Origin: Pseudomonadota bacterium
GTDB lineage: Bacteria; Pseudomonadota; Alphaproteobacteria; Rhizobiales; Rhizobiaceae
Reading direction: 5' to 3'
Assembly (NCBI GenBank): GCA_023444445.1
Contig: JAEXMK010000059.1
Location: forward strand, 1 to 20,138
Length of the DNA: 20,138 nucleotides
Position numbers and translations under genes: made by a program. Shown piece by piece: positions 1 to 7,015 of the stretch. Within the stretch, counting starts at the first letter, position 1, and each line of letters starts with the position of its first letter. The notes under the pieces were generated by a model. That model was not told the DNA's origin, searched no databases, and saw only the letters and a list, made by a program, of their open reading frames with translations.

Positions 1-36
1 TTCAAAAAACGCGCCGCCTTCATCATGTATTTAAAA

Positions 37-966
37 TCAAAGGGCTTTTTGCAGTTCCGGCAGTGCTTCGAACAGGTCTGCAACGAGACCGTAATCGGCA
101 ACCTGGAAAATCGGCGCTTCTTCATCCTTGTTGATGGCGACGATGACCTTCGAATCCTTCATGCCGGCCAGATGCTGGATGGCACCCGAAATGCCGGCCG
201 CGATGTAAAGCTGCGGCGCGACCACCTTGCCGGTCTGGCCAACCTGCCAGTCGTTCGGTGCATAACCGGCATCCACAGCAGCGCGCGATGCGCCAACGGC
301 AGCACCGAGCTTGTCGGCGACCGGAAGGATGACTTCCTTGAATTTTTCCGAAGAACCGAGAGCGCGGCCGCCCGAGATGATGATCTTCGCAGAGGTCAGT
401 TCCGGACGGTCGGACGAGGCAAGCGCATCGGAAACGAAAGACGAGACGCCGGGGTTTTCCGCGGCCGCGATCGTCTCGACCGCTGCCGAACCACCTTCTG
501 CCGCTGCCGCAAAGGCGGTCGGACGCACGGTGATGACCTTCTTTGCATCCGTTGCCTGTACGGTCTGGATGGCATTGCCGGCATAGATCGGACGCTTGAA
601 GGTATCAGGCGATACGACTTCGATGATCTCCGAGACCTGCGCCACGTCGAGAAGGGCCGCAACGCGCGGCGTTACGTTCTTGGCCGAAGCCGTTGCCGGT
701 GCGATGATGACGTCATAGGAGGGGCTGAGCGAAACGATCAGCGCCGCCAGCGGTTCTGCCAGTGAATTGGCATAGGATGCGTCGTCGGCGAGTAGCACCT
801 TGGAGACGCCGGAGAGTTTTGCGGCAGCGTCAGCGGCACCCTTGGCGCCCGAACCGGCGACCAGCACATGCACGTCGCCGCCGATCTGCGTCGCCGCCGT
901 CAGCGTCTTTGCCGTCAGGTCGGAAAGGGTTGCGTTGTCGTGTTCTGCCAGAAGAAGAATGGCCAT
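37..966 (-). CDS. etfA: Electron transfer flavoprotein alpha subunit
   Basis: This is the large, FAD-carrying subunit of ETF, a cytoplasmic heterodimer that takes electrons from acyl-CoA dehydrogenases and passes them to ETF-ubiquinone oxidoreductase. The 309-residue product starts [10 protein letters not shown] and has the usual two-domain layout: an N-terminal alpha/beta domain, then the C-terminal FAD domain beginning near [11 protein letters not shown]. The family signature [16 protein letters not shown] followed by VIVAINKD lies at about residues 253-280. An in-frame ATG 26 codons upstream exists, but the ATG at 966 is preceded by a good AAGGGAGA ribosome site and matches the usual N-terminus, so I chose it. 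It lies 25 bases after etfB and is surely cotranscribed. The length is normal for the family. Confidence 0.96.
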   Translation of the reverse strand: MAILLLAEHDNATLSDLTAKTLTAATQIGGDVHVLVAGSGAKGAADAAAKLSGVSKVLLADDASYANSLAEPLAALIVSLSPSYDVIIAPATASAKNVTPRVAALLDVAQVSEIIEVVSPDTFKRPIYAGNAIQTVQATDAKKVITVRPTAFAAAAEGGSAAVETIAAAENPGVSSFVSDALASSDRPELTSAKIIISGGRALGSSEKFKEVILPVADKLGAAVGASRAAVDAGYAPNDWQVGQTGKVVAPQLYIAAGISGAIQHLAGMKDSKVIVAINKDEEAPIFQVADYGLVADLFEALPELQKAL

Positions 967-991
967 GAGAATATCTCCCTTTTCCGAAACC

Positions 992-1738
992 TTAGAGGAC
1001 GCCGTCGGCTTTGAGCTTTTCGACCAGCTCGGCAACCGAGCCAACCTTGATGCCAGCCTTGCGGCCTGCCGGCTCCTCGGTCTTCAGCACCTTCAGGCGC
1101 GGCGAAACATCGACGCCGAAATCAGCCGGTGCCTTCTTGTCGAGCGGCTTCTTCTTTGCCTTCATGATGTTCGGCAACGAGGCATAACGGGGCTCGTTCA
1201 GACGAAGATCGGTGGTGACGACGGCGGGAAGCTTCAGTTCGATCGTCTGCAAACCGCCATCAACTTCGCGGGTGACCGCGACCTTGCCATCTGCGGGCAC
1301 GACCTTGGAGGCAAAGGTGCCCTGGCCCCAGCCCAGAAGGGCTGCCAGCATCTGGCCGGTCTGGTTTGAATCGTCGTCGATTGCCTGCTTGCCGACGATG
1401 ACGAGACCAGGCTGCTCAGCCTCAGCCACGCCCTTCAAGAGCTTGGCGACGGCGAGCGGCTCAACCGTTTCATCCGTCTCGATCAGGATGGCGCGGTCGG
1501 CACCCATCGCAAGCGCCGTGCGCAGCGTTTCTTCCGCCTTGGCCGGGCCGATGGAAACGACCACAACCTCTTCGGCCTTGCCGGCCTCTTTCATGCGAAG
1601 AGCCTCTTCCACCGAGATTTCGTCGAACGGGTTCATCGACATCTTCACATTGGCAAGCTCAACGCCAGAACCATCCGCCTTCACGCGGATCTTAACGTTG
1701 TAATCGACAACTCGTTTAACGGGGACAAGGATTTTCAT
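992..1738 (-). CDS. etfB: Electron transfer flavoprotein beta subunit
   Basis: This is the small, AMP-binding subunit of ETF and the first gene of the etfB-etfA operon. The 248-residue protein opens with [16 protein letters not shown], typical of the family. It contains the [13 protein letters not shown] segment, the [15 protein letters not shown] nucleotide-binding stretch and the beta-subunit signature around [37 protein letters not shown] sequence (about residues 165-205). The start is supported by GAGGAAGA a few bases upstream. The partner subunit follows directly. The 182 bases upstream, towards the rhomboid gene, hold two palindromes that may control this operon (see 1863-1897). The pair probably serves fatty acid and branched-chain amino acid degradation, which also yields propionyl-CoA for the pcc block in this window. 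Confidence 0.96.
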   Translation of the reverse strand: MKILVPVKRVVDYNVKIRVKADGSGVELANVKMSMNPFDEISVEEALRMKEAGKAEEVVVVSIGPAKAEETLRTALAMGADRAILIETDETVEPLAVAKLLKGVAEAEQPGLVIVGKQAIDDDSNQTGQMLAALLGWGQGTFASKVVPADGKVAVTREVDGGLQTIELKLPAVVTTDLRLNEPRYASLPNIMKAKKKPLDKKAPADFGVDVSPRLKVLKTEEPAGRKAGIKVGSVAELVEKLKADGVL

Positions 1739-1862
1739 CGACGGTCTTCCTCAAACTCCTGTCCGCGGGGCGGGTAAACCGCGCGGACCTCCAAAAACAG
1801 GTGGCGACATGGATAAGCATTTTTCCCGCAAATACAACGGAGCAATCTTCATTATCACATGC

Positions 1863-1897
1863 ACGTAAGGCATATCTTACGTTGACGTTAACGTAAA
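1863..1897. promoter_or_regulatory. Two palindromes upstream of etfB, LiuR-like candidate operators
   Basis: Two adjacent palindromes lie 125-160 bases upstream of the etfB start. One has ACGTAAG at 1863-1869 and CTTACGT at 1876-1882, a perfect 7-base inverted repeat with a 6-base spacer. The other is ACGTTAACGT at 1885-1894, a perfect 10-base palindrome within the longer TTGACGTTAACGTAAA (1882-1897). From memory this resembles the sites of MerR-family LiuR regulators of branched-chain amino acid and acyl-CoA degradation, which would suit an ETF operon. The identity of the regulator is inference. No gene for such a regulator is in the window. Confidence 0.5.
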
Positions 1898-1920
1898 TAC
1901 TCTATCTCCGACGAGAGGTC

Positions 1921-2694
1921 TCATCTACCCCCGTCATAGCCCCCTTCGATTTGCGACAACCCTGCCGTTTGCGACGTATTCTTGAATTGCGCCGCCCTCG
2001 GCGGAACAATCGTGCGGTCAAACAGGGGCACGCCTCGCCTGCGCATGAAAATCACCATGATCGCGCCAGCCAGAATGCCGCCGACATGCGCACCCCAGGA
2101 GACGTTTTCCTCCAGCCCCAGCGCCAGCATCAGGAATTGCTGGCCGATCCACAGCGCCAGCGGAATGAAAGCGGGCAGGGGAAGCGGAATGCGCATCAGG
2201 ACCAGCACCCAGACACGCACCCTGGGATGCAGCAGGAAATAGGCTGCAACCACACCGGAAACGGCACCCGAGGCGCCGATCAGCGGCCCTTCGGAGGTGG
2301 GGGCAACAAGGCCGTGAAACAGGGCACCGGCAATCGCGCAGACGAGATAGAAGATCAGGAATCGGAAATGGCCGAGCGCATCTTCGACATTGTCGCCGAA
2401 GACCCAGAGAAACAGCATGTTGCCGGCGAGATGCCAGAAATCGAGATGCAGGAACGCATAGGTGACAACGGTGAGGTCATCAGGCACGACCTGCAGGGCC
2501 GGTTCCAGATAGGCATAATCGAACACGACTGCCGGAATGAAGCCGAGGCCGAGGGCTGCGGCATTGGCCTGTGTATCGCTGGCGAGCACGCCGGTAAACA
2601 GCCAGACCAGCACATTGACCACGATCAGACCGATCGTGACGTATTGCAGCCGGATATGTTTGAGGGAATTCGCATCGTGCAGGGGTATGAACAT
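1921..2694 (-). CDS. Rhomboid family intramembrane serine protease
   Basis: A 257-residue polytopic inner-membrane protein with about six hydrophobic segments, the first at residues 17-37. The rhomboid active site can be read: GASG with the nucleophile Ser142, His203 in the WGAHVGG motif of the last core helix, and the conserved HLAGNMLFLW segment giving His88 and Asn92. Both catalytic residues are present, so it should be an active protease rather than a pseudoprotease. The natural substrate is unknown. The start at 2694 lies 24 bases after the adenosyltransferase gene, so it looks like the last gene of a four-gene operon. The C-terminal tail after the final helix (from about residue 217) is hydrophilic and probably flexible. 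Confidence 0.9.
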   Translation of the reverse strand: MFIPLHDANSLKHIRLQYVTIGLIVVNVLVWLFTGVLASDTQANAAALGLGFIPAVVFDYAYLEPALQVVPDDLTVVTYAFLHLDFWHLAGNMLFLWVFGDNVEDALGHFRFLIFYLVCAIAGALFHGLVAPTSEGPLIGASGAVSGVVAAYFLLHPRVRVWVLVLMRIPLPLPAFIPLALWIGQQFLMLALGLEENVSWGAHVGGILAGAIMVIFMRRRGVPLFDRTIVPPRAAQFKNTSQTAGLSQIEGGYDGGR

Positions 2695-2718
2695 CGAATG
2701 CCCTTTTATTGAACGTTG

Positions 2719-3297
2719 TCAGCGGTTTTTGCCGGGAACCCACAAAATGTCGGCCTTGCCCATGTCATTGGCGAAACGGGCGGCAACGAACAGGAAGTCG
2801 GACAGGCGGTTGACGTATTTGATGGCCGCCGGGCTGACGATCTCGTTCTCAGTGACTGAAAGCGCCACCATCAATCTTTCCGCTCGCCGGCAGACGGTAC
2901 GCGCCATATGCAGATTGGCCGCTGCCGCGCTGCCGCCCGGCAGCACGAAGGAGGTAAGGGGCTCAAGCGACGCGTTGAGTTCGTCGATTTCGTTTTCCAG
3001 CCGGGTGACCTGGCTTTCGACGATGCGCAGCGGCTCATAGGAAAGCGGTTCGCCATTATCAGGCGTGGCGAGATCGGCGCCGAGATCGAAAAGATCGTTC
3101 TGAATGCGGAACAGCATGGCATCCAACGTCTCCAGCCCACCGGTATGAAGCCTTGCGACGCCGATGGCCGAATTGGTCTCGTCGACCGTGCCATATGCCT
3201 CGACGCGAAGATCGTGCTTCAGGCGGCGCGGGCCGGAGACCAGCGCCGTCGTGCCCTTGTCGCCGGTGCGGGTGTAGATCTTGTTCAGCTTCACCAT
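2719..3297 (-). CDS. pduO: PduO-type cob(I)alamin adenosyltransferase
   Basis: Transfers the adenosyl group of ATP to cob(I)alamin, making adenosylcobalamin, the cofactor of methylmalonyl-CoA mutase. The 192-residue protein has the PduO/MMAB-type landmarks: TRTGDKGTT at residues 9-17 for ATP binding, YGTVDETNSAIG at about 35-46, and the C-terminal arginine-rich ARTVCRRAERL helix followed by NRLSDFLFVAAR. Full length for the trimeric PduO family; it is not the CobA or EutT type. Its ATG is one base from the stop of the preceding small membrane-protein gene, which suggests translational coupling. A mutase that needs its product lies at 13760-15901. The pduO symbol denotes the enzyme family; cobO would be a misleading name here. 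Confidence 0.93.
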   Translation of the reverse strand: MVKLNKIYTRTGDKGTTALVSGPRRLKHDLRVEAYGTVDETNSAIGVARLHTGGLETLDAMLFRIQNDLFDLGADLATPDNGEPLSYEPLRIVESQVTRLENEIDELNASLEPLTSFVLPGGSAAAANLHMARTVCRRAERLMVALSVTENEIVSPAAIKYVNRLSDFLFVAARFANDMGKADILWVPGKNR

Positions 3298-3298
3298 G

Positions 3299-3496
3299 TC
3301 AGCGGCCGCCGCCCGTGAGCCAGAGGGTGAGCATGATCAGCACGATTGCGATGGCCTGTAGCAGCAGGCGAAGCTGCATGAGCTTGTTGGAACGGTTGGC
3401 GTCCTGTCCCTTCAGCATGTTGAAGAGGCCGCGTATCAGCACGATGACGACGAGGCCCATGGCAATAAGGGCCAGAACAGTGGTGAAGCCGGACAT
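3299..3496 (-). CDS. Small twin-transmembrane protein, HIG1 domain-like
   Basis: A 65-residue protein with two membrane helices (about residues 4-27 and 42-62) joined by a short positively charged loop, KGQDANRSNKLMQLR. The loop and the start of the second helix (NKLMQLRLLLQ) resemble HIG1 domains, best known from Rcf1/HIGD proteins that associate with cytochrome oxidase. In alphaproteobacteria such small proteins are usually annotated only as twin-transmembrane proteins. The start is backed by GAGGAGG upstream. It lies 17 bases after the SDR gene and one base before the adenosyltransferase gene. The domain call rests on pattern resemblance, and the function is inference. Confidence 0.82.
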   Translation of the reverse strand: MSGFTTVLALIAMGLVVIVLIRGLFNMLKGQDANRSNKLMQLRLLLQAIAIVLIMLTLWLTGGGR

Positions 3497-3513
3497 TTAG
3501 GGGTTACTCCTCC

Positions 3514-4347
3514 TCAATCGAATCTGCGCAGCAGACGATAGAACAGTCCGGCAGGCAAGAGCCGTTTGAGGATAAGACCCTGTTTGGCTGGAACGGTGAC
3601 GGGATAATGCGGTTTCGGCTTGGCTGCGGTCAGGGCATGTTTCAGCACGGCATAAACGGCATCGGGGCCAAGCTTGTGGCGGTTGACGGGGCCTGAGCCA
3701 TCCATGCGGGCCAACTGACGTTTATATTCCGCCGCATGGGCCGAATTTTCGAGATCGATCTTGTCCTTGACATGGGCAAGTGCCGTCGTCGTGAATTTTG
3801 AGGTAATCGGACCCGGTTCGATCAGGCTCACATGAATGCCGCTGCCCTGAAGCTCCATGCGCAGGGTGACGCCGAGCCCTTCGATCGCAAATTTCGATGC
3901 GGTATAGGCGCCGCGATAACGATAGGGCACGAGGCCGAGAATGGAGGAGCAATGCACGATGCGGCCGGCGCCGCGAGCGCGCATGAAGGAAATGACCCGC
4001 CGTGTGAGATCGTGCCAACCGAAGACATTGGTTTCGAACTGGGCTCTCAGCGCTTCGACGGGCAGGTCTTCCACCGCGCCCGGCTGGCCATAGGCGCCAT
4101 TATTGAAAAGCGCATCGATACGGCCGCCGGTCCGGGCGGCAACAGTGTCCACCAGCGCGGCAATGGTTTCGGGCTTGGTGTAATCCATGATCAGGGTTTC
4201 GATGCCCTGATTTTCGAGCGCGGCCATGTCTGCGATGCGGCGCACGGTAGCAAAAACCCGCCAGCCATCCCTGTGAAGCGCGCCGGCGCAATGAGCGCCG
4301 ATGCCAGAGGAACAGCCGGTGATGATGATGACCGGTTTTTCAGACAT
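3514..4347 (-). CDS. Short-chain dehydrogenase/reductase (SDR)
   Basis: A 277-residue classical SDR oxidoreductase with a Rossmann fold. Visible motifs are the dinucleotide-binding TGCSSGIG (residues 10-17), a variant NNGAYG in place of the usual NNAG (82-87), the catalytic Ser135, and YTASK giving Tyr148 and Lys152. PGPITSKF follows the active site as in the family. The substrate cannot be read from the sequence. The C-terminal part, with PHYPVTVPAKQGLILKRLLP, resembles SDRs that act on lipophilic or retinol-like substrates, but that is weak. It is the first gene of a probable minus-strand operon with the HIG1-like, adenosyltransferase and rhomboid genes. Its 5' end faces the YihY gene across about 175 bases. 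Confidence 0.93.
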   Translation of the reverse strand: MSEKPVIIITGCSSGIGAHCAGALHRDGWRVFATVRRIADMAALENQGIETLIMDYTKPETIAALVDTVAARTGGRIDALFNNGAYGQPGAVEDLPVEALRAQFETNVFGWHDLTRRVISFMRARGAGRIVHCSSILGLVPYRYRGAYTASKFAIEGLGVTLRMELQGSGIHVSLIEPGPITSKFTTTALAHVKDKIDLENSAHAAEYKRQLARMDGSGPVNRHKLGPDAVYAVLKHALTAAKPKPHYPVTVPAKQGLILKRLLPAGLFYRLLRRFD

Positions 4348-4522
4348 GTCCGCCCCGCCAATGGTCTTTGCGCCAAGGTGCGCTCAGATTCACAAAATTA
4401 AATTGCGCGAAATCCTTTCCGGAAATGGAACCGAAAGCCGGCCTTGCGCGCTGTACAAAGCGAAGCTGATTTCCCATATTCGGGGCGAAGTTACAAATGA
4501 AATGCCGATGAATGGAGGCGAT
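4348..4522. other. Divergent intergenic region between SDR and yihY-like gene
   Basis: These 175 bases must carry the promoters of both the minus-strand SDR operon and the plus-strand membrane-protein gene. I see an AT-rich patch (CACAAAATTAAATTG near 4392) and a short TTTCCGGAAA palindrome near 4420, but no promoter convincing enough to place. Confidence 0.4.
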
Positions 4523-5440
4523 ATGGTTGCCGCAGTGCGCCTGGCAGGCAAGGTTGCCTTCGATGCCTATTCCCATTTTGCCGAGGATGACGGCTGGGCG
4601 ATGGCGAGCCATATGGCGCTTTCCATTCTATTGGCTCTGTTTCCGTTTCTTATTTTCGGCACTGCGCTCGCCGGTTTTCTCGGCGCCGACCAGTTTTCCG
4701 AAACGGCGGTTCACCTGATTTTCGACACTTGGCCAGCGGCGATTGCTGGGCCGCTGGCGGCGCAGGTGCAGCAGGTGCTGACCATTCCGCGCGGCGGGCT
4801 GCTGACGATTTCAGTGCTGGCCGCGGCCTATTTTGCGTCCAACGGTGTCGAGGCGCTGCGAATTTCGCTCAACCGCGCCTATCGTGTCACCGAAACGCGC
4901 TGGTGGTATGTGACCCGACTGCTTAGTCTGCTTTACGTCCTGATTGCGGTGGTGGTTTTCACCGGCATCAGCATTGTGCTGGTTGCCGTACCGGTCGCTA
5001 CTTCCTTTGCCGAGCAGCGCTTTCCGTGGTTGACGGATATATTGAACACCGTCTCCAGCCTCGGTCTGTATGGCACAATCGTGGTTCTGACCGCTGGGCT
5101 GGTGGCGGCGCATCTGTGGCTGCCCGCCGGCAAGCGGCGCATCTGGGACGTCTGGCCGGGAATTCTGTTCACCCTGCTCTTCTGGGTCATCGGCGCGGCG
5201 ATTTTCGCCTATTACCTCTCGACCTTTGCCAATTATGCCGCCACCTACGCCGGTCTCGCCTCTGTGATGGTGGTTCTGGTGTTTCTTTATATGGTCGGGG
5301 TCATCTTCATGCTGGGTGCGGAGGTGAATGCGGCCCTGATGAAATACAAGGTGCGACAGATCATTCGCCGCAACATCGGCGGTAGCAGCGCGCGCCGGGA
5401 ACAGGTGCTAGAGGAGGCCGACAAGCCTGCGGATATCTGA
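4523..5440 (+). CDS. YihY/virulence factor BrkB family membrane protein
   Basis: An inner-membrane protein of the YihY/BrkB (UPF0761) family with about six transmembrane helices. The family pattern is clear: SHMALSILLALFPFLIF near the N-terminus, the FASNGVEALRISLNRAY segment in the middle, and the C-terminal YAATYAGLASVMVVLVFLY followed by GAEVNA. Some relatives were once called ribonuclease BN in error; the true function is unknown. Start choice: the ATG at 4523 has GGAGG four bases before it, giving 305 residues. ATGs at 4502 and 4508 would add up to seven residues but lack a good ribosome site, and glpD in this window uses the same short spacing. Its last 33 bases overlap gluQ tail to tail. 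Confidence 0.88.
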   Translation: MVAAVRLAGKVAFDAYSHFAEDDGWAMASHMALSILLALFPFLIFGTALAGFLGADQFSETAVHLIFDTWPAAIAGPLAAQVQQVLTIPRGGLLTISVLAAAYFASNGVEALRISLNRAYRVTETRWWYVTRLLSLLYVLIAVVVFTGISIVLVAVPVATSFAEQRFPWLTDILNTVSSLGLYGTIVVLTAGLVAAHLWLPAGKRRIWDVWPGILFTLLFWVIGAAIFAYYLSTFANYAATYAGLASVMVVLVFLYMVGVIFMLGAEVNAALMKYKVRQIIRRNIGGSSARREQVLEEADKPADI

Positions 5441-6307
5441 GGGCGTCGCTCCTTCGGCGCGAAGGGCGGAAAGCCCGGTACTGCCTTCGCTTTTCGAAAG
5501 CTTGCGCCCGTCCGCGCCCAAAATCAGTCGGTGATGGTGATAAATGGGTTGCGGCAGGTCCAGCAGATGCTGCAGCAACCGGTGAATGGCAGTTGCGTGG
5601 AACAGATCCATGCCGCGCACCACATGGGTGATGCCCTGCAGCGCATCATCCACCACGACGGAAAGATGATAGCTTGAGGGCGCGTCGGAACGCGACAGCA
5701 CCACATCGCCCCAGAGTGCGGGAAGGGCCTTGATCCGCCCCGTTTCGCCATCGCCGCTCTCCTGCCAGAACAGGGGGCTGCCGACGGCGCGGATCGCCTT
5801 TTCCATGTCGAGCCGCCATGCGTACGGCCGGCCGGATGCAAGGAGCGATGCGCGCTCCGCCTCAGACCTCTTTCGGTCGATGACCGGATAAAGCGGCGCG
5901 CCATCCGGATCGCGCGGCCAGAGCCCGCCATCGGCCTCGAAGGCCTTCACGATAGCCCTGGTTTCTCCGCGACTGAGAAAAGCCGGATAGGCAAGGCCCG
6001 TATCGATCAACCTGTCCAGCGCCGCCCGATAGATGTCAAAATGGTCCGATTGCCGCCTGACAGGCTCTTCCCAAACGAGTCCCAGCCAGCCGAGATCATC
6101 ATAGATCGCCTGCTCCAGTTCCGGTGTGCAACGGGTCTGGTCGATATCCTCGATACGCAGCAGAAAACGACCGCCATTGTCCCGCGCCATATCATGGTTC
6201 AGGAAGGCGGAAAGCGCGTGGCCAAGATGAAGCAGGCCATTGGGGCTTGGCGCAAAACGGTAAAGAGGTTTTTGACGGGAAGGCGAAGGCATGGTTTCTT
6301 CTGCCAT
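5408..6307 (-). CDS. gluQ: Glutamyl-Q tRNA(Asp) synthetase
   Basis: A 299-residue shortened paralogue of glutamyl-tRNA synthetase that lacks the anticodon-binding domain. The family attaches glutamate to queuosine at the wobble base of tRNA(Asp). The class I motifs are present: RFAPSPNG with HLGH (residues 27-30) and KLSKS (269-273), plus RIEDID at 51-56. Odd: the GluQ zinc site, normally two Cys after the catalytic core start plus a Tyr and a third Cys, appears lost. Here the equivalent stretch is YPAFLSR (107-113), and the only Cys in the protein is Cys60. A second ATG five codons in (6292) is an alternative start. It diverges from the glycosylase gene across 54 bases and overlaps the yihY-like gene by 33 bases at the 3' end. 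Confidence 0.92.
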   Translation of the reverse strand: MAEETMPSPSRQKPLYRFAPSPNGLLHLGHALSAFLNHDMARDNGGRFLLRIEDIDQTRCTPELEQAIYDDLGWLGLVWEEPVRRQSDHFDIYRAALDRLIDTGLAYPAFLSRGETRAIVKAFEADGGLWPRDPDGAPLYPVIDRKRSEAERASLLASGRPYAWRLDMEKAIRAVGSPLFWQESGDGETGRIKALPALWGDVVLSRSDAPSSYHLSVVVDDALQGITHVVRGMDLFHATAIHRLLQHLLDLPQPIYHHHRLILGADGRKLSKSEGSTGLSALRAEGATPSDIRRLVGLL

Positions 6308-6361
6308 GTTTTAAAGCACCCCGCCAGCCGGCTACGGGTGGGGTGGATATGGAATGCGAAG

Positions 6362-7009
6362 ATGAAGATCATCACCGGAATGCACGATATCGACGAAGGG
6401 CTGGAGCATCTCGCCCGCCTCGATCCCGCGCTTCGCCCCGTCATTGAAATAGCCGGTCCGCTGGAACTGCGTATTCACGAGCCCGGCTTTGCCGGCCTTG
6501 CCCATATCGTCGTGTCGCAGATGGTGTCGCGCGCCAGCGCCAATGCCATCTGGGCGCGAATCATCGCCGGCACCGGCGGCGCGGTCACGGCGGAGAATTA
6601 TCTGGCCGCGTCTGGGGAATTGCGCGCCACATTCGGCCTTTCCAGAGCCAAGGCGACGACGCTGGAAGGGCTGGCCCGCGCCGTCACCGAAGGAAAGGTC
6701 GATCTTGATGGCGTGGTGCGCAAGGAGGGGAGTGCGGCCCTTTCCGAACTCGTGGCGCTTCGTGGCATAGGCCCATGGACGGCGGAGGTCTATCTGATGT
6801 TCTGCGGCGGGCACCCGGATATCTTTCCGGTCGGCGATGTGGCGCTGAGATCGGCAGTGGCGCATGCGCTTGCCCTGGAGGTGAGGCCGGAAGCGAAATG
6901 GCTGGCGGAGCGGGCGACACTCTGGTCGCCATGGCGCTCCGTGGCCGCCCGGCTTTTCTGGGGTTATTATGCCAACATCATGCGGCGCGCCATGGTGCCG
7001 CTGCCCTGA
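6362..7009 (+). CDS. DNA-3-methyladenine glycosylase, AlkA-like (HhH-GPD)
   Basis: A base-excision repair glycosylase that removes alkylated purines. The 215-residue protein has the helix-hairpin-helix LRGIGPWTAEVYLMFC (about residues 133-148) followed by the GD loop, with Asp159 in VGDVALR as the likely catalytic aspartate, and the C-terminal WSPWRSVAARLFW seen in AlkA-type enzymes. It lacks the extra N-terminal domain of E. coli AlkA (282 residues) and so belongs to the compact form of the family. Start: the ATG at 6362 follows GGAATGCGAAG, a modest ribosome site. An ATG at 6380 would remove six residues. The frame is open further upstream, but that stretch runs opposite gluQ. It ends six bases from the 3' end of the ScfR gene on the other strand. 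Confidence 0.9.
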   Translation: MKIITGMHDIDEGLEHLARLDPALRPVIEIAGPLELRIHEPGFAGLAHIVVSQMVSRASANAIWARIIAGTGGAVTAENYLAASGELRATFGLSRAKATTLEGLARAVTEGKVDLDGVVRKEGSAALSELVALRGIGPWTAEVYLMFCGGHPDIFPVGDVALRSAVAHALALEVRPEAKWLAERATLWSPWRSVAARLFWGYYANIMRRAMVPLP

Positions 7010-7015
7010 GCGGGG

